Assembly (NCBI GenBank): GCA_963696645.1
Contig: CAVOKY010000007.1
Span: 744,001-808,000 of the forward strand
Reading direction: 5' to 3'
DNA: 64,000 nt
Source: JAMXLO01 sp963696645
Lineage (GTDB): Bacteria; Pseudomonadota; Alphaproteobacteria; Acetobacterales; Acetobacteraceae
Shown here in pieces: positions 17,601-26,199 of this stretch. Position 1 is the first letter of the stretch. Each line of letters opens with the position of its first letter. A program made the position numbers and the translations under genes. Below the pieces are notes generated by a model that was given only the letters and a program-made list of their open reading frames with translations, did no database searches and was not told the DNA's origin.

Positions 17601-20600
17601 ACGACGCGCCGGTGTTCGCCGGCATGCCGCCCAGCTATGTCGAGGGCTACTGGAACGTTCCGTTCAATCCGTTCCCGACCGCAGCCATCGCCGATCCCGA
17701 CTTCGGCGCCACCGAGACGGTGACGTTTGGGATCTCCAGCAACTGGTACAACCCCAACGGCAACGGCACGCTGTCGCTGTCGACGCCAGTGCCAGGCGTC
17801 ACGCTGACATCGACCGGGGCCGGCAGCTACAGCCTGTCCGCCGGCACCCCGGTGCAGATATCGGCGGCACTCGATGCGCTGCAGTATACCGCGGTGCCGA
17901 ACCCCAACGTTCCGGGCTACACCATCACATACATCGGCATGACGGTGTCCGACGGCATCGCGCCCGCGGTCACCACGCAGGTCCAGGTGCTGGCCGGGCT
18001 GCCGATATTCAGCGGTATTGTGGCGAACCAGAGCGTGATGGACGGCAGCACCGTAGCCCCCTTCAGCACGCTGTCGGTGACCGATTCGGCCGGCCTGACC
18101 ATCCAGGGAATGACCATCACCCTGTATGACTCCAGCAGCGGTTTCGGCACCTCCACCGATGCCAACGGCTTCCTGTCGGGCCCGAACCTGACCAAGGTCG
18201 GTGTCGGCACCTATACCGTCACGCCAGGCACCACGGCCGCCGTCTCAGCGGAACTCGAGGCGCTGACATTCACGCCGGGTTACAGCGGTATTGCCGTCAC
18301 TACCGACTTCACGCTGTCGGCGTTCGATGGGGCCACTACGGCAGACAACTCCGACATCGCGGTCACCGCCACTCCGAGTACCACTGGCCCGACCATCTTG
18401 TTGGCTCCGGTGGAGGGCGACAACACGGTCAACGCCGGCAATGTGCTGTCCGGCTTCACCATCAGCGGCACGACCATCGGCGCAGAAGACGGCCAGGTTG
18501 TGTCGATCGCGATCCACGACGCGAGCAATGTGGTCGTCGACAGCTACACCGCGACCGTGAAGGGCGGCACATGGTCGGCCAATGTCACGCCGGCACAGGC
18601 CAATGCATTGGCTGACGGCGTCTATTCCGTCACTGCCGATGTCTCGAACAAGGCCGGCGTCGCAGCGCCGGAAGCGTCGGAATCTGTAACCGTGAACCTT
18701 GCGGGCATCGTGCCGGCGCTGCCGATCCTGAGCACGACCACGATCTCGTTCGGCGCTGCACGTGTCGGCGATCCGATCCTGTCACGGATCATTTCGATCG
18801 ACGACGGCAGTTCCGCCAATCCCGACCAGGCCAGCCTGTCCTACGGGCTTGGTACGTTGCCCGCTGAATTCACCAGCGATGCGACGGCGAGCGGGACTGT
18901 GGCGTCCGGGCAAACCACGCCGATCGACCTGACCCTGACGACGACCACGGCCGGCAACTTCACTGGCACGACGGCGCCGGTGACGCTCACCTCGCTGGGC
19001 GGCGGCACGACCGGTCTGTCCAACGTGTCGTTGACGCCGATCACCCTGACCCTGAACGGCAAGGTCTACACCCCTGCCGTGGCGCAGCTTTCGACCTCGA
19101 GCATCAACTTCGGCATCGTCCATGTCGGCGACGTCGTGTCGCGCACGATCACTCTGAGTAATGCCGCGTCTGGCGCACTGACCGACACGCTGACCGGCAC
19201 GCTTGGAATTGCCACCGGGGCGTTCAGCGACAGCGGCTCGCTCGGCACGGGGCTCGCCGCCAGCCAATCCGCGACGCTGACATTCAAGATCGCAACCACC
19301 TCGGTTGGCAGCTTCAGCGGCAGCGCGCCATTGACGTTGGCCAGCCATGACAGCGACCTCGCCAATCTTGCGATTGCCGCCGGCCCGATCACACTTTCCG
19401 CGGTGGTACAGAACTACGCGGTCGCGGCACTGGAGGAAGTGTCGGGCCCAGGTACGCGGACACATGTCGGCACCAGCTACACCATCAACCTTGGTTCGGT
19501 GATGGCAGGTACCGCCGCTCTCAAGGTGAACATCGGTGCGCTGAACGCTGCGACGGGGCCCGCCGATCTGCTGTCCGGCTCGTTCACCCTTGCCGGTTCG
19601 AGCGCGTTCACCAATGCAGGCTTTGCTGCATTTTCCGCTCTCGCCGCCCGTCAGGCCGATACCGCGCCGACGATCACTCTCTCCACCAACACGGCCGGAA
19701 CATTCAGCGAGACCATCACGCTGGATGCGACCGACAGCAACGCCAGCGGCTATTCTAAGGCCCTGCCGATCGAGACGCTGACGATCACCGGTACGATCAC
19801 GCCATCCATCTTCACCCTCACCACCGGCGCCGATTCGTTCAGCGGCACCGCGGTGAACGACACGATCGTCGCGGGGACCAACACGCTGTCCCTAGGCGAT
19901 GTCATCGACGGCGGCGGCGGAACCAACACTCTGCAACTGAACGGCGGCGGAACCTTCAATCTCGCGGCGCCCACGACTCTCGCCAACATCCAGACCATCA
20001 CGGCGGAGGAAGGATCCGGCGCGGCAGCGCAGACGGTCACGTTGCGTGGAGGCCTCAATGCGACGGTCAAGGTCGCATCGCTCGCCGGCGGCGGCATCAC
20101 GATCATCGGCGCGACGAACAGCGATACCATCGAACTCGGCAATGGCATCGATACCGTGACACTGGGTGCAGGCGAGACGGTATATGGCGGGTCGGGCAAC
20201 GACACGTTCAACGTCACCGCCGCCACGATCAAGTCGGTGATCCACGGCGGTTCCGGGGTCAACAACCTGGTGGTGCAGGGCGGTGGCACGGTCGCGATGG
20301 GCAGCGGGATCACCGGGATGGCCAGCGTTGATCTCGTCAACACCACGACCTTTACCGCCAACGCAACGGCGGCGCTTCAGATCACCGGCAGCGCCACCGG
20401 CGGCGACGTCATCACGCTTGGCGCCGCAGGCCAGTCTGTGATTGGAGGCGGCCCGAATGAACGCGTGAAGGCATCCGCCGCCAACGCCGGTTCCGGCGTA
20501 TCAGGCCTGGGCACCAACAGCATCCTGGAGATCACCACCGGGGGCACCGTCGCCCTGAATGCTGCAATAAGTGTCGCAACGGTTCGGCTCGATGCCGCCT

Positions 20601-20995
20601 CGACGCTGAACCTGAACGGCGTGGCGTTCATCACCGCCATCGGCAGTGCCGGCAACGACACGATCACCGCGGGCGGCATTCACCAGAGGTTGAACGGCGG
20701 GGCTGGACTGGATACCCTGGTTGGGTATTCCGGCGGTCAGGATGTATTCAGTGACACGGCATCCGGCATCAATGGCGACACGATCAAGGCTTTCCTGCCG
20801 AGTGACTCAATCGACATCGCCGACCTTGGCTTCACTGCAGCGTCGCTGACCGTGACGGCGAGCGGATCGAACACCGTGATTGCGGCCGCGTCCGGCACCA
20901 CAAATGCGTCGTTCACGCTCGCGGGCGTCTTCTCGGCCAGCGGTTTCGCGCTGGCGTCAGATGGTCACACCGGGACGATCATTACACACACGTGA
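14672..20995 (+). CDS. Giant secreted repeat protein (beta-helix, Ig/cadherin-like and RTX-like regions)
   Basis: About 2,107 residues from the ATG at 14672 (MSGTTTFSVATAAELNAAI); GGGGGCGAG lies just upstream. Order of regions: two related modules that each open with FSVATAAELNAAIAAID or YLVATEADLNAALAQID and continue into a parallel beta-helix-like part; a Gly-rich stretch in the second module (DNA 15951-16603); autotransporter-type repeats (GTVVLSAANSFTGGTVLQGN); cadherin/Ig-like repeats; 'choice-of-anchor'-like repeats (SSINFGIVHVGDVVSRTITL); and a C-terminal part with Asp/Gly calcium-binding-like turns (YGGSGNDTFNVTAA, LNGGAGLDTLVGYSGGQ). No N-terminal signal peptide, so type I secretion is likely. 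Role by analogy: adhesin or surface-layer matrix protein. No T1SS genes nearby. Confidence 0.85.
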   Translation: MSGTTTFSVATAAELNAAIAAIDVGGTSSAPNTAYTILIATDLSLGSSIPAINLAAGDTLTIQGDNPDNTDLSAVIDGGGSRGFVVNSGSVDISDLSLVAMNAPGGTGGLPGGGGALYIAAGATVTTSAVNFNGDSVHGGTAAGGAVFVAQGSTFSASGGSLDGSGSAAGNGLFIQGNNAVTLTNETVTGAIGDQTGSHLGSGTGSIITQGTVTLGGASTYTGGTQINGTLTLTAATGAGSGAITFGATTGDALVITAAAPANHIDGFVANLASPSDTIDLQSVGIVTGCTLSSGNQLTVGTATLNLDPLQSYAADSFVLGADAAGTGTTVSLVQSSYLVATEADLNAALAQIDLTGNSSAPNIGYTINFTASFTLTTDLYAINLAGGSTVTINGTGFTLDGGGAYRGFFDYAGGLTLENLTIQNTIATGGAGGSGAEPGGGGGGLGGGLFVASGASATLSNVTFLGDRAVGGAGGSSGVAVGGGGGLGGTGGAGTGGGTLLQNGGGGGVGLAANGGSGGSGGAGIILGAAGGNSGTGNKPVGGAGGADGGGGGGAGIIVSHGSGRGGGGTHYSPGVAGSGGVGGSFGGGAAGGGPAGFGGGGANSAGGWGGGGSLNVGGFGGGAGGSGAGGGLGAGGDVFVQQGGSLTILTGSLSGGSVTGGAGGDGGSAGSAFGSGLFIQGGNNLTLAPAAGQTLTIADAIADEAGSGGSAIGGLILSGAGTVVLSAANSFTGGTVLQGNGTLSLQAPGAAGSGKITFAYSTSDTLDVGAGDVSGNLISGFLPGDVIDLQGIGTATGATLNPITDVLTISGGTTRVQLNLDPAQNFTGETFHVATDTHGGSLLTATDVANDFPPSVSGTGTVAGDDHTALSPLAGVKVSDLNTTATETATLTLSSTLNGNLSNLAGGSYNASTGVYTISGSAATLTTALDGLVFTPTPYEVAPGQVVSTNFKLSVTDGRMTSAAASSTVNITAQNDAPVFAGMPPSYVEGYWNVPFNPFPTAAIADPDFGATETVTFGISSNWYNPNGNGTLSLSTPVPGVTLTSTGAGSYSLSAGTPVQISAALDALQYTAVPNPNVPGYTITYIGMTVSDGIAPAVTTQVQVLAGLPIFSGIVANQSVMDGSTVAPFSTLSVTDSAGLTIQGMTITLYDSSSGFGTSTDANGFLSGPNLTKVGVGTYTVTPGTTAAVSAELEALTFTPGYSGIAVTTDFTLSAFDGATTADNSDIAVTATPSTTGPTILLAPVEGDNTVNAGNVLSGFTISGTTIGAEDGQVVSIAIHDASNVVVDSYTATVKGGTWSANVTPAQANALADGVYSVTADVSNKAGVAAPEASESVTVNLAGIVPALPILSTTTISFGAARVGDPILSRIISIDDGSSANPDQASLSYGLGTLPAEFTSDATASGTVASGQTTPIDLTLTTTTAGNFTGTTAPVTLTSLGGGTTGLSNVSLTPITLTLNGKVYTPAVAQLSTSSINFGIVHVGDVVSRTITLSNAASGALTDTLTGTLGIATGAFSDSGSLGTGLAASQSATLTFKIATTSVGSFSGSAPLTLASHDSDLANLAIAAGPITLSAVVQNYAVAALEEVSGPGTRTHVGTSYTINLGSVMAGTAALKVNIGALNAATGPADLLSGSFTLAGSSAFTNAGFAAFSALAARQADTAPTITLSTNTAGTFSETITLDATDSNASGYSKALPIETLTITGTITPSIFTLTTGADSFSGTAVNDTIVAGTNTLSLGDVIDGGGGTNTLQLNGGGTFNLAAPTTLANIQTITAEEGSGAAAQTVTLRGGLNATVKVASLAGGGITIIGATNSDTIELGNGIDTVTLGAGETVYGGSGNDTFNVTAATIKSVIHGGSGVNNLVVQGGGTVAMGSGITGMASVDLVNTTTFTANATAALQITGSATGGDVITLGAAGQSVIGGGPNERVKASAANAGSGVSGLGTNSILEITTGGTVALNAAISVATVRLDAASTLNLNGVAFITAIGSAGNDTITAGGIHQRLNGGAGLDTLVGYSGGQDVFSDTASGINGDTIKAFLPSDSIDIADLGFTAASLTVTASGSNTVIAAASGTTNASFTLAGVFSASGFALASDGHTGTIITHT

Positions 20996-21009
20996 TGCAA
21001 TGGCGCAGG

Positions 21010-23316
21010 CTATGCGTGCGCTACCGGTCCCGATGGTGCAGTCGCAGGGGTCGAAGGCGCGGAACTGGTGCTCACCGTGTCACGGAGCTGATCGAGTCCG
21101 AAGCCCAGCATGAAGGACGACAAGTAGTCGGACCAGGTAACCATATCGGGGATGTTCTGCGCATAGTGCGCGCCGAAAGCCGTGACGACAGCGATCGCCG
21201 TGACGACGGTGAAGCTTGCCAGTTCCATGGGTTCGAACCGCCACCAGGCGCCCATGACGCGTCGTGGCCTGATCTGTGCAGGCGATATGGTGACTACAGC
21301 CGCGTCGGTGAATGGCACCTGGACCTTCAGCGAGACTGTGCGGACCACCTCCTGCGCCGCGGGCTGCCATGGCCACCGCCAGCCGATCCCGGGCCGCCGG
21401 AAATAGTGCCGGAAGCGATCGACGTTCGGCGGCGGGTTGGTTTCGTCGTCGATCTGCCAAAAATAGTTCAGCAGCCGCCGCGCCGAAACGACGTCGTTGA
21501 GCGATGGGTCCGTGAAGACAAAGCTGATGTTGACAGTCTCAAGGTACTTCGGCCGCGGATCGCATTCGATCCTGGCTTCGCCACGCGCCAGCGCCTCGGC
21601 TATCTCGTCCGGTGTGGTATTGCTGCGAACCAGGTTCAGCAGCACCTGCGCGTGCTCCGATTTAGGATTTCGCAGCAGGCAATCGAGCAGCGCGTTGGAC
21701 AGATCGACAAATGCAGCCAGTTGGCCGGCCAGCTTAGGATCCGCCAACAGATCCAGCCTGTCCTCGACGTATTCCGTCCAGATATTGGCCACGTAGTAGT
21801 CGCGCTCGATATCGAGGATTTCCTGCGCTGACAGTGACTGCAAATCGGAATTGTCGCGATTGAGCTGATCGACAATGGCGCGGATGCGCCGATGGCGATT
21901 TTCCGGTTGGTTGAGTTGCTGCTGTGTGGCGGCGCCACCCGCCTGGTTCTGCTGCGCTGCCTGATCCTGGACGATGGCAGCGAGCTTGCCCCTCTCTCGC
22001 AACAGCCTGGGCAGATCGTCCGCAAGCGAAGCGCGCAGGCCGCGCTGCGCCACGTCGCCGAGCGCCTCGGTCAGTTTTGCCTGCGCCTCGGTGAGCCGAT
22101 CGGTTGCCGCGGCAACGTCGCCACCCAGCAGCGCCTCCTCCGCGTCACGCAGTTTGCCGCAAATCACCGCGTGCGTAGCGATCGACAGGATCGCGCCATC
22201 CACCGTGGATCGCATATGGCTGATCTGCTGTGTCAGCTTCGATGCCGCGACGAGCGACGCAACGCCATGCTGCGCCTCCTGCATCGCGACCAGCTTATTG
22301 GCGTCATATGAGCGAACCTGCTGCAAAGACAGTCGCAACCGCATTGCCTCCGCCGCCAGACCATCCATCAGGGCAGGACTGGCATTGACACAGTCGCGAA
22401 GAACGTCGTCCGCGCGATGCAGATCGTTCCGCAGCCCGTTCTTGAGGCGATTGACCGGGAAAATACTGTTCAGCAGCACCGAGATGATTGAACCGAGGAC
22501 GACAAAGCCGAACAGGACGAACTGGCGTCTGGCGGCCGGCTGATGCCGGGTCAGAGCAATCACGGTCTGGTTCCAGAATTCCTGCCTGTCAGCGTCGGCG
22601 GTCTTCAACGTGACGAAGCGCGTCTTTCCGGTTTTGAGGCACTGCGCCACCGTGGCGATCACCGTCTGCGAACTGCCGGGCTGCAGGCGAAACTGTGACG
22701 GTGCAAAGCTGATGTCCGCGGATGAAGCGCAGTCCGGGTCGGCTGGTTCGGCGGACAAGAGGATATTCTGCGGCGGCGATCCGGCGGGATTCTGCACGGA
22801 CAGCAGAAAGCTATCCTCCGAGGTTGCGTCGAACACGAGACGCCCATCCTTCATGGCCTCGCTGGTGATGACCGGCCTGAAGGCGATCGTCTGGCGAACC
22901 GCCGAGATCGGCGTCTCACCGACTTTGCCGCGCGGAGTATAGGCACTGATGCTGCCTTGGTACGTGCCGGTGGCCCAGGCGTCGTGCACCTCGTAGTCGA
23001 TGTCGCATTCGTTGCCCGCCGGGCATTTGCCCTTGAGGCCGATCAGATCCTGGTTCGAGTCTGGGAACCGCACAAACGCATAGCTGTCGCCAAGCGTCAG
23101 CGGAGCGGCGCGCAGCGTGACGTCAGCGGGATCGACGCCGTTGAACGTCACGTGCAGCCGGCCGTCGGCTTTACCGTCAAGTGGCTGAATCGCCAGCGTA
23201 GCGCGATCGGGAGTCAGCGTGACGCTGGCAGGCGGTGTCTGGCCATGGACGTGCACCGGCAACAGCCAACAGATCGCCAGGAGCAGCAGAAGCCGGCGCA
23301 CCGCATCGCCGGGCAT
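21010..23316 (-). CDS. Large membrane-anchored protein of unknown function
   Basis: 768 residues. A signal peptide (LLLLLAICWLLPVHVHG) is followed by an Ig-like exported region (about 30-250), a transmembrane helix (QFVLFGFVVLGSIISVLL, about 264-285), a long helical, partly coiled-coil cytosolic region (about 290-530), and near the C-terminus another hydrophobic segment (LASFTVVTAIAVVTAFGAHY) before SYLSSFMLGFGLDQLRD-like sequence (DYLSSFMLGFGLDQLRDTVS). I recognise no family. It is encoded 3 bases downstream of the Ldh-type dehydrogenase, in the same direction, and faces the giant secreted protein gene with convergent transcription (15 bases between stops). Confidence 0.8.
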   Translation of the reverse strand: MPGDAVRRLLLLLAICWLLPVHVHGQTPPASVTLTPDRATLAIQPLDGKADGRLHVTFNGVDPADVTLRAAPLTLGDSYAFVRFPDSNQDLIGLKGKCPAGNECDIDYEVHDAWATGTYQGSISAYTPRGKVGETPISAVRQTIAFRPVITSEAMKDGRLVFDATSEDSFLLSVQNPAGSPPQNILLSAEPADPDCASSADISFAPSQFRLQPGSSQTVIATVAQCLKTGKTRFVTLKTADADRQEFWNQTVIALTRHQPAARRQFVLFGFVVLGSIISVLLNSIFPVNRLKNGLRNDLHRADDVLRDCVNASPALMDGLAAEAMRLRLSLQQVRSYDANKLVAMQEAQHGVASLVAASKLTQQISHMRSTVDGAILSIATHAVICGKLRDAEEALLGGDVAAATDRLTEAQAKLTEALGDVAQRGLRASLADDLPRLLRERGKLAAIVQDQAAQQNQAGGAATQQQLNQPENRHRRIRAIVDQLNRDNSDLQSLSAQEILDIERDYYVANIWTEYVEDRLDLLADPKLAGQLAAFVDLSNALLDCLLRNPKSEHAQVLLNLVRSNTTPDEIAEALARGEARIECDPRPKYLETVNISFVFTDPSLNDVVSARRLLNYFWQIDDETNPPPNVDRFRHYFRRPGIGWRWPWQPAAQEVVRTVSLKVQVPFTDAAVVTISPAQIRPRRVMGAWWRFEPMELASFTVVTAIAVVTAFGAHYAQNIPDMVTWSDYLSSFMLGFGLDQLRDTVSTSSAPSTPATAPSGPVAHA

Positions 23317-23319
23317 TGT

Positions 23320-24387
23320 TCAGTCCAACAACCACGGCGCCGCGCTCGCCTGGGCAATCTGCCGCACCTGATTGAGCAGTCCAGGACCAACCGGAATGCC
23401 CTCGGCCATCCGCTTCGCCGCATTGTTCCATTGCGGATCGCCGGCGACCATCACCGGCTGTGCCGGATCGACCGGCGTCGTCGCGCGCAGGTCGTTGCAA
23501 AACCGTGCCACATCGCCCTGGAATTCGTCCTGCTCGCGGAACAGCCCTGGATTGATCGCCATGAAGAAGTGGCCGATGTCCATGCCCTGCGGCTTCTTCG
23601 TATGTTGCGGATCGGTGATCAGCGTCGCCCCCGACAGACACGACCCCAGGATGTTCACCATCGCCGCCAGCCCGTAGCCCTTGTAGCTGGAATTTTCCGG
23701 CGAGCCGCCAAGTGACGTCAGGAAGCCACCCTTCTCGCGTGCCTCCAGCGGATCGGTACTCGGCAGGCCGTCCTTGTTCAGTACCCAGCCAGGCGGCGTC
23801 GGCAGCCCCTCGTTCGCCTTGTTGCGAATGCGCCCTGCCGCCACCGTTGTCGTTGCCATGTCGAGCAGGAATGGTTTCGTATCGTCACCGGTCGGGGCGG
23901 CAAACGACCACGGATCGGTGCCGAGCTTCGCCTGTTTGCCGAAGGTCGGCGCGACCTGGATGCTGGACGCGGATGTGCACGCCATGCCGATCAGTCCGGC
24001 CTTCGCCGCCATCAGCGTGTAATAGCCGGTGGCGCCGAAATGCGCCGAGTTCCGCACTGCCGCGATCGCCATGCCGGACTGCTTCGCCTTGTCGATCGCC
24101 ACCTGCATGGCGAAATGCGCCGGCACGTGGCCCAGTCCGCCACCGCCATCGATCAGCGCGGAAATTGCCGTTTCCTTCACGATACTCGGGCGCGCATCCA
24201 TCTTGGCGCGGCCGTTCCGGCGCATCCGGTCATAGCCTGGCAGCATCGACATGCCATGGCTGTCCACGCCGTGCAGATCGGCCCAGGACAGGATATCGGC
24301 GGTCGGTTCGGCGTTTTCCTCCGGCATGCCCCATGCGGTCAGGATGGCTTTGATCTGAGCGCGATGCGTCGCATACGGTGCTGGCAT
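23320..24387 (-). CDS. Ldh family (malate/L-lactate/ureidoglycolate-type) dehydrogenase
   Basis: 355 residues from the ATG at 24387, which has GGAGGAAACC just upstream. The family comprises NAD(P)-dependent 2-hydroxyacid or imine dehydrogenases unrelated to classical LDH. Hallmarks visible are WADLHGVDSHGMSMLPGYD, IAAVRNSAHFGATGYYTLMA with the catalytic His, FLLDMATTTVAAGRIR and GYGLAAMVNILGSCLSGA. Substrate cannot be read from sequence. The stop codon lies 3 bases before the start of the large membrane protein, so the two are probably cotranscribed. Confidence 0.92.
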   Translation of the reverse strand: MPAPYATHRAQIKAILTAWGMPEENAEPTADILSWADLHGVDSHGMSMLPGYDRMRRNGRAKMDARPSIVKETAISALIDGGGGLGHVPAHFAMQVAIDKAKQSGMAIAAVRNSAHFGATGYYTLMAAKAGLIGMACTSASSIQVAPTFGKQAKLGTDPWSFAAPTGDDTKPFLLDMATTTVAAGRIRNKANEGLPTPPGWVLNKDGLPSTDPLEAREKGGFLTSLGGSPENSSYKGYGLAAMVNILGSCLSGATLITDPQHTKKPQGMDIGHFFMAINPGLFREQDEFQGDVARFCNDLRATTPVDPAQPVMVAGDPQWNNAAKRMAEGIPVGPGLLNQVRQIAQASAAPWLLD

Positions 24388-24460
24388 TTCGGTTTCCTCC
24401 GTGCTGTCGCGCAGCCTTGCGCGACAGTGGCATTCCGGCAAGGGTGCCCTTTCAACGCTC

Positions 24461-24549
24461 CCTCTCCCGCGAAGCGGGGGAGGGTGGGGAGGGGGTGTGC
24501 ATTCCGGCGAATGCCCCCCTCCCTGCCCTCCCCCGCTTCGCGGGAGAGG
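24461..24549. repeat. Head-to-head pair of the CTCTCCCGCGAAGCGGGGGA repeat
   Basis: The left arm begins CCTCTCCCGCGAAGCGGGGG and continues AGGGTGGGGAGGGGGTG. The right arm is its near-perfect reverse complement and ends CTTCGCGGGAGAGG. About 16 bases separate the arms, so the whole can form a long hairpin. It lies between divergent genes (ldh-type and nitroreductase). It is the same repeat that brackets the DUF559 gene at 9.2-9.6 kb, here without a gene inside. Confidence 0.88.
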
Positions 24550-24582
24550 AGTACCGCTGCGTTTGCTCGGAAGGAGAGCCTG

Positions 24583-25404
24583 ATGGATGGCGCGGAGCTT
24601 TTGCAGGCGCGGTTCGGGATCGATCTGCCTGATGTGAAGGTGCCGCCGGAAGTGGCGCCGCTGCTGGATAGGCGCGTGACGCGCCGTTATACCGACCAGC
24701 CGGTGCCCGATGCGCTGCTCGATGCGCTGCTGGCGGCGGCACAGTCAGCACCTACCAAGTCTGATCTGCAACAGTACTCCGTGGTGGTGATGCGTGACCC
24801 CGCGCGCATCAAACAGATCGCCGACTGGATCGGCACCATGGACTGGATCGCATCGGCGCCGGTGTTCCTGGTGTGGTGCGGCGACATGCGGCGCAACCAG
24901 CGCCTGTGCGAACTGCACGGCATGCCGCACGCCAACAACAACCTCGACACGTTCCTCAACACTGCGGTGGACTGCACGCTTGCGATGGGCCAGTTCATTG
25001 CCGCAGCCGAGGCCATCGGGCTAGGCACCTGTCCGATCAGCTATGTGCGCAGCCATATCGAGCGTGTCACGCCGCTGCTGTCGCTGCCGCCCGGCGTTTA
25101 CCCGGTGGCGGGGCTGTCGGTGGGTTGGCCGGTGTTCCGCCGCCCTGTGTCGATGCGTCTGCCGCCATCGGTGGTGGTGCATCGCGAACGCTACGACGAC
25201 AGCAAGCAGGACGCCGAAATCCGCGCCTATGACGAACGCCGTCGTGCCCGCGAACCGGTCGCACCTGGCAGCCTGAAGAACAACGACGTCTACCCGCCGC
25301 GCGAAGGCGTCGGCTGGAGCGAGAACGTCGCGCGCCAGCTTTCAGTGCCGGAGCGGTTCGGTTTCGCCGCCTACCTCAGGACGCGAGGGTTCGATCTTGC
25401 CTGA
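24583..25404 (+). CDS. Nitroreductase family protein
   Basis: 273 residues from the ATG at 24583, preceded by AAGGAGAGCC. The FMN-binding signatures are RRVTRRYTDQPVPDALLDAL, AAQSAPTKSDLQQYSVVVM and AEAIGLGTCPISYVR. This resembles NfsA/FRP-type NAD(P)H:FMN nitroreductases, which reduce nitro compounds or quinones; the physiological substrate is unknown. Its 3' end overlaps the downstream Nudix gene by 8 bases, implying translational coupling. Confidence 0.92.
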   Translation: MDGAELLQARFGIDLPDVKVPPEVAPLLDRRVTRRYTDQPVPDALLDALLAAAQSAPTKSDLQQYSVVVMRDPARIKQIADWIGTMDWIASAPVFLVWCGDMRRNQRLCELHGMPHANNNLDTFLNTAVDCTLAMGQFIAAAEAIGLGTCPISYVRSHIERVTPLLSLPPGVYPVAGLSVGWPVFRRPVSMRLPPSVVVHRERYDDSKQDAEIRAYDERRRAREPVAPGSLKNNDVYPPREGVGWSENVARQLSVPERFGFAAYLRTRGFDLA

Positions 25405-26053
25405 AGACCACGTCCGCCACGCGCCGCTGATCGACCAGCAGTCGCCGCCGCGCCCGCGCGCCGTCCGGCCGCGGCACGCCGCCAGTCTCCTGGTCTATCG
25501 CGGCACCGGCGACGATGTGTCGGTGTTGATGGGCATGCGCGGCGCGAAGCACCGGTTCATGCCCAACCGCCTGGTGTTTCCGGGCGGAGCTGTCGATCGC
25601 GCCGATCTCGATGCACCATACGCCACGCCGCTGTCTGCCCAGACCGAACATCTGCTGCGCAAGAGCGCCAACGCGCGGCTGGCGCATGGCCTCGGCATCG
25701 CCGCCGCGCGCGAGTTGCACGAGGAGACCGGCCTCAATCTCGGCACGCCGCCCCACCTGCATGTGCTGCATCTGCTGGCGCGCGCCGTCACGCCACCGCC
25801 CAGCCCGATCCGCTTCAACGCGCGCTTCTTCGCGGTGGACGCGCGCCATGTGTCGGGCACGCTCGGCGGCGACGGCGAACTCGAAGGCCTGCGCTACTAT
25901 GCCATGCAGGAAGCGCTGGCACTCGACCTTGCCATGCCTACCCGACGAGTACTGGAACGCCTGCGCCTATGGCTAGGCCTCAGCGAGGCGGAACGCGCAG
26001 CGCAGACCCACACGCCGGTGATGCATCGCGATCGCGGCTGGCGGATGGAGTAG
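25397..26053 (+). CDS. Nudix hydrolase
   Basis: 218 residues from a TTG at 25397 that overlaps the nitroreductase stop. The Nudix box is visible as GIAAARELHEETGL (RELHEETG core) preceded by the strand MPNRLVFPGGAVDRAD. The N-terminal motif AASLLVYRGTG and the C-terminal PTRRVLERLRLWLGL fit NUDT-like enzymes that hydrolyse nucleoside diphosphates linked to another moiety. Substrate unknown. Cotranscription with the nitroreductase is likely. Confidence 0.92.
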   Translation: MPEDHVRHAPLIDQQSPPRPRAVRPRHAASLLVYRGTGDDVSVLMGMRGAKHRFMPNRLVFPGGAVDRADLDAPYATPLSAQTEHLLRKSANARLAHGLGIAAARELHEETGLNLGTPPHLHVLHLLARAVTPPPSPIRFNARFFAVDARHVSGTLGGDGELEGLRYYAMQEALALDLAMPTRRVLERLRLWLGLSEAERAAQTHTPVMHRDRGWRME

Positions 26054-26062
26054 CAACGACTG

Positions 26063-26173
26063 TTCTTTTTTGAAAAAAAGAACCAAAAAACTTTCAATCC
26101 ATTTGGACTATTGACCTGACCAAACACCAGGGCCAATGGATAAGAGTTTTTTGCTTCTTTTTTGCAAAAAAGA
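26063..26173. terminator. Long AT-rich inverted repeat between convergent genes (bidirectional terminator or MITE)
   Basis: The left arm TTCTTTTTTGAAAAAAAGAA followed by CCAAAAAACTTTCAATCC is an imperfect reverse complement of the right arm (ATGGATAAGAGTTTTTTGC then TTCTTTTTTGCAAAAAAGAA). About 25 bases separate the ~44-base arms, and each arm also folds on itself with a U-rich run. It lies exactly between the convergent Nudix and MBL genes, so a bidirectional terminator is the simplest reading. Its AT content contrasts sharply with the surroundings. Confidence 0.65.
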
Positions 26174-26199
26174 AGTGCTTGCCTTGCCTCGCTCCGTAG

